DNA of 6,454 nt from Paenibacillus sp. GTDB taxonomy: Bacteria; Bacillota; Bacilli; Paenibacillales; Paenibacillaceae. The notes under the pieces are model-generated. The model was not told where the DNA came from. It searched no databases and was given only the letters and a program-made list of their open reading frames with translations. How positions within the stretch are numbered: the stretch's first letter is position 1; every line of letters begins with the position of its first letter. The stretch covers positions 1-6,454 of the forward strand of contig JAQSXN010000235.1 in assembly GCA_029256665.1 (NCBI GenBank), in the 5' to 3' direction. Positions 5,132 through 6,454 of this stretch are shown here, piece by piece. The position numbers and the translations under genes were made by a program.

Positions 5132-6454
5132 ATGAATCCATCCACCTTGTTACCATATTTGAATACGGAACTTGAACCGAAAGCGCGCGCCGCGGATCTG
5201 GTATCCCGCTTTACGCTCGACGAGAAAATCGAATCCATGGTGCAATATCAGCCTGCCATCGAACGGTTAGGCATTAGCGCCTACAAGCATGGCACGGAGG
5301 CGGCTCACGGCATGGCTTGGCTGGGCGAGGTGACCTCGTTCCCTCAGCCGATCGGCCTCGGCTGCACCTGGAACCCGGAGCTTATGAAAGAGATCGGCTC
5401 CGCGATCGGCGACGAGGCGAGAGTGTTCTACCAACGAAATCCCGAAGTGAACGGTTTGACGCTGTGGGCGCCGACGGTCGACATGGAGCGCGACCCGCGC
5501 TGGGGAAGAACGGAGGAAGCGTACGGCGAGGATCCCGTTCTGACGGGCGAGTTGACCGCGGCGCTCGTGCAGGGACTTCAAGGAGACCATCCGAGAATTT
5601 ATAAGACGGTGGCGACGTTAAAGCATTTTATCGGGAATAATAACGAAATTAACCGGGGCAGCTGCTCCGCGAGCATCGATCCCCGGAACATGAAAGAGTA
5701 TTACCAGGCCGCGTTTAAGCCGGCGTTCGTCAAGGGCGGAGCGAAGTCGATGATGACTTCGTACAATTCCGTCAACGGCACGCCTACCATTCTGCACGAG
5801 GACGTCAGGAAGGTCGTGAAAGAGGAATGGGGCATGGACGGCTTCATCGTCAGCGACGCGGGCGACCTGCTCGGCATCGTCAACGACCACCGCTACTACT
5901 CTACTTATAAAGAAGCGGTCGCCCATGCGATCAAGGCGGGCATTGACAGCATTACGGACGATAAAGAGAAGAGCTGTGCCGCGATCCGCGAGGCGCTCGA
6001 CGAAGGGCTGCTGGCCGAGGGTGATCTCGACGAGGCGCTGCAAAACACGTTTGGCGTAAGAATCCGGCTTGGCGAATTCGATCAAGACGGCGACAATCCT
6101 TACGCGAACGTGCCGGAATCGAAGCTGAACGCGCCCGAGCATGCGGCTTTGTCGCGCCGGGCCGCGACGGAGTCGATCGTGCTGCTCAAGAACGACGCGG
6201 TTCAAGAAGGCGGCAAGCTGCTCCCGTTATCCCGTCGATCGAACGAACGGATAGCCGTCATCGGACCGCTGGGCGACGTCGTCTATCGCGATTGGTACTC
6301 GGGAACGCTGTCCTATCGGGTAACCCCGTTGGACGGAATCCGGGAGGCTGCAGGAGCAGATCGCGTCGCTTATAGCAGCGGCAACGACGTCGTCGCTTTG
6401 CATGTCGGAGATGGACGGCCGCTCGTTCTGGATGACGAGGGAGCTCGGCTATCG
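5132..6454 (+). CDS. GH3 beta-glycosidase (3' partial; beta-glucosidase or beta-xylosidase)
   Basis: GH3 enzymes are retaining exo-hydrolases releasing beta-D-glucose or beta-D-xylose. The frame is open from ATG 5132 to the last base, giving 441 residues and no stop, so the C-terminal part is missing. The N-terminal GH3 domain is clear: DLVSRFTLDEKI (about 23-34), HGTEAAHG (53-60, where relatives have WNEALHG), APTVDMERDPRWGRTEEAYGED (substrate-binding region, Asp117 and Arg126), LKHF (Lys164-His165) and the nucleophile Asp242 in FIVSDAGDL. The C-terminal alpha/beta domain begins with SIVLLKND and RIAVIGP. The last 20 or so residues (NDVVALHVGDGRPLVL and on) look like the first strands of an inserted beta-trefoil, fascin-like domain. 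The acid/base Glu is expected beyond the edge. No signal peptide is present, so a cytoplasmic role with GH95 is likely. Whether glucose or xylose is removed cannot be settled here. Confidence 0.93.
   Translation, partial: MNPSTLLPYLNTELEPKARAADLVSRFTLDEKIESMVQYQPAIERLGISAYKHGTEAAHGMAWLGEVTSFPQPIGLGCTWNPELMKEIGSAIGDEARVFYQRNPEVNGLTLWAPTVDMERDPRWGRTEEAYGEDPVLTGELTAALVQGLQGDHPRIYKTVATLKHFIGNNNEINRGSCSASIDPRNMKEYYQAAFKPAFVKGGAKSMMTSYNSVNGTPTILHEDVRKVVKEEWGMDGFIVSDAGDLLGIVNDHRYYSTYKEAVAHAIKAGIDSITDDKEKSCAAIREALDEGLLAEGDLDEALQNTFGVRIRLGEFDQDGDNPYANVPESKLNAPEHAALSRRAATESIVLLKNDAVQEGGKLLPLSRRSNERIAVIGPLGDVVYRDWYSGTLSYRVTPLDGIREAAGADRVAYSSGNDVVALHVGDGRPLVLDDEGARLS

Noticed and set aside
5618..6205. 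195-codon open frame on the minus strand
   Set aside because: It lies wholly inside the GH3 gene, which has clear family motifs in the + frame. The minus protein is Arg/Val-rich with no recognisable domain, typical of a shadow in GC-rich coding DNA.

Overview
This window holds three carbohydrate-active enzyme genes, all on the + strand: a GH31 alpha-xylosidase whose 5' end is missing, a complete GH95 alpha-L-fucosidase/alpha-L-galactosidase, and a GH3 beta-glycosidase cut off by the right edge. The GC-rich coding sequence, strong AGGAGG-type ribosome binding sites, sigma-A-like promoter and U-tract terminator suggest a high-GC Firmicute such as Paenibacillus or Cohnella. That placement is an inference from style, not from a marker gene.

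Layout. Positions 1-2096 are a YicI-type GH31 gene, missing about 84 N-terminal residues. Positions 2097-2540 are the only long non-coding stretch. It carries a long imperfect hairpin (2200-2281) followed by a T-tract, read as a terminator. Next come a promoter (TTGACC/TATGAT, 2346-2373), an inverted repeat over its -10 box (2363-2384), and a leader of roughly 160 nt. That leader contains a 7-codon ORF that is in frame with the GH95 gene. GH95 runs 2541-5090. After a 41-nt gap with its own ribosome binding site, GH3 starts at 5132 and is open to the last base, so GH95 and GH3 are probably one operon. GH31 looks like the end of a separate transcription unit.

How the genes fit together. GH31 YicI-type enzymes remove alpha-xylosyl residues, GH95 enzymes remove terminal alpha-L-fucose or alpha-L-galactose, and GH3 enzymes remove beta-glucose or beta-xylose. 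Together they suit trimming of imported, decorated hemicellulose oligosaccharides. Fucosylated or galactosylated xyloglucan is one candidate, and complex glucuronoarabinoxylan carrying L-galactose is the other. GH95 and GH3 lack signal peptides, so they should act in the cytoplasm; the GH31 N-terminus is not visible. No transporter or regulator lies in the window.

I see no mobile element, CRISPR array, tRNA or rRNA, and no clearly new system. The points most worth checking are the intergenic hairpin and leader, a Thr in the GH95 active site that may indicate alpha-L-galactosidase specificity, and extra segments in GH95 and GH3.
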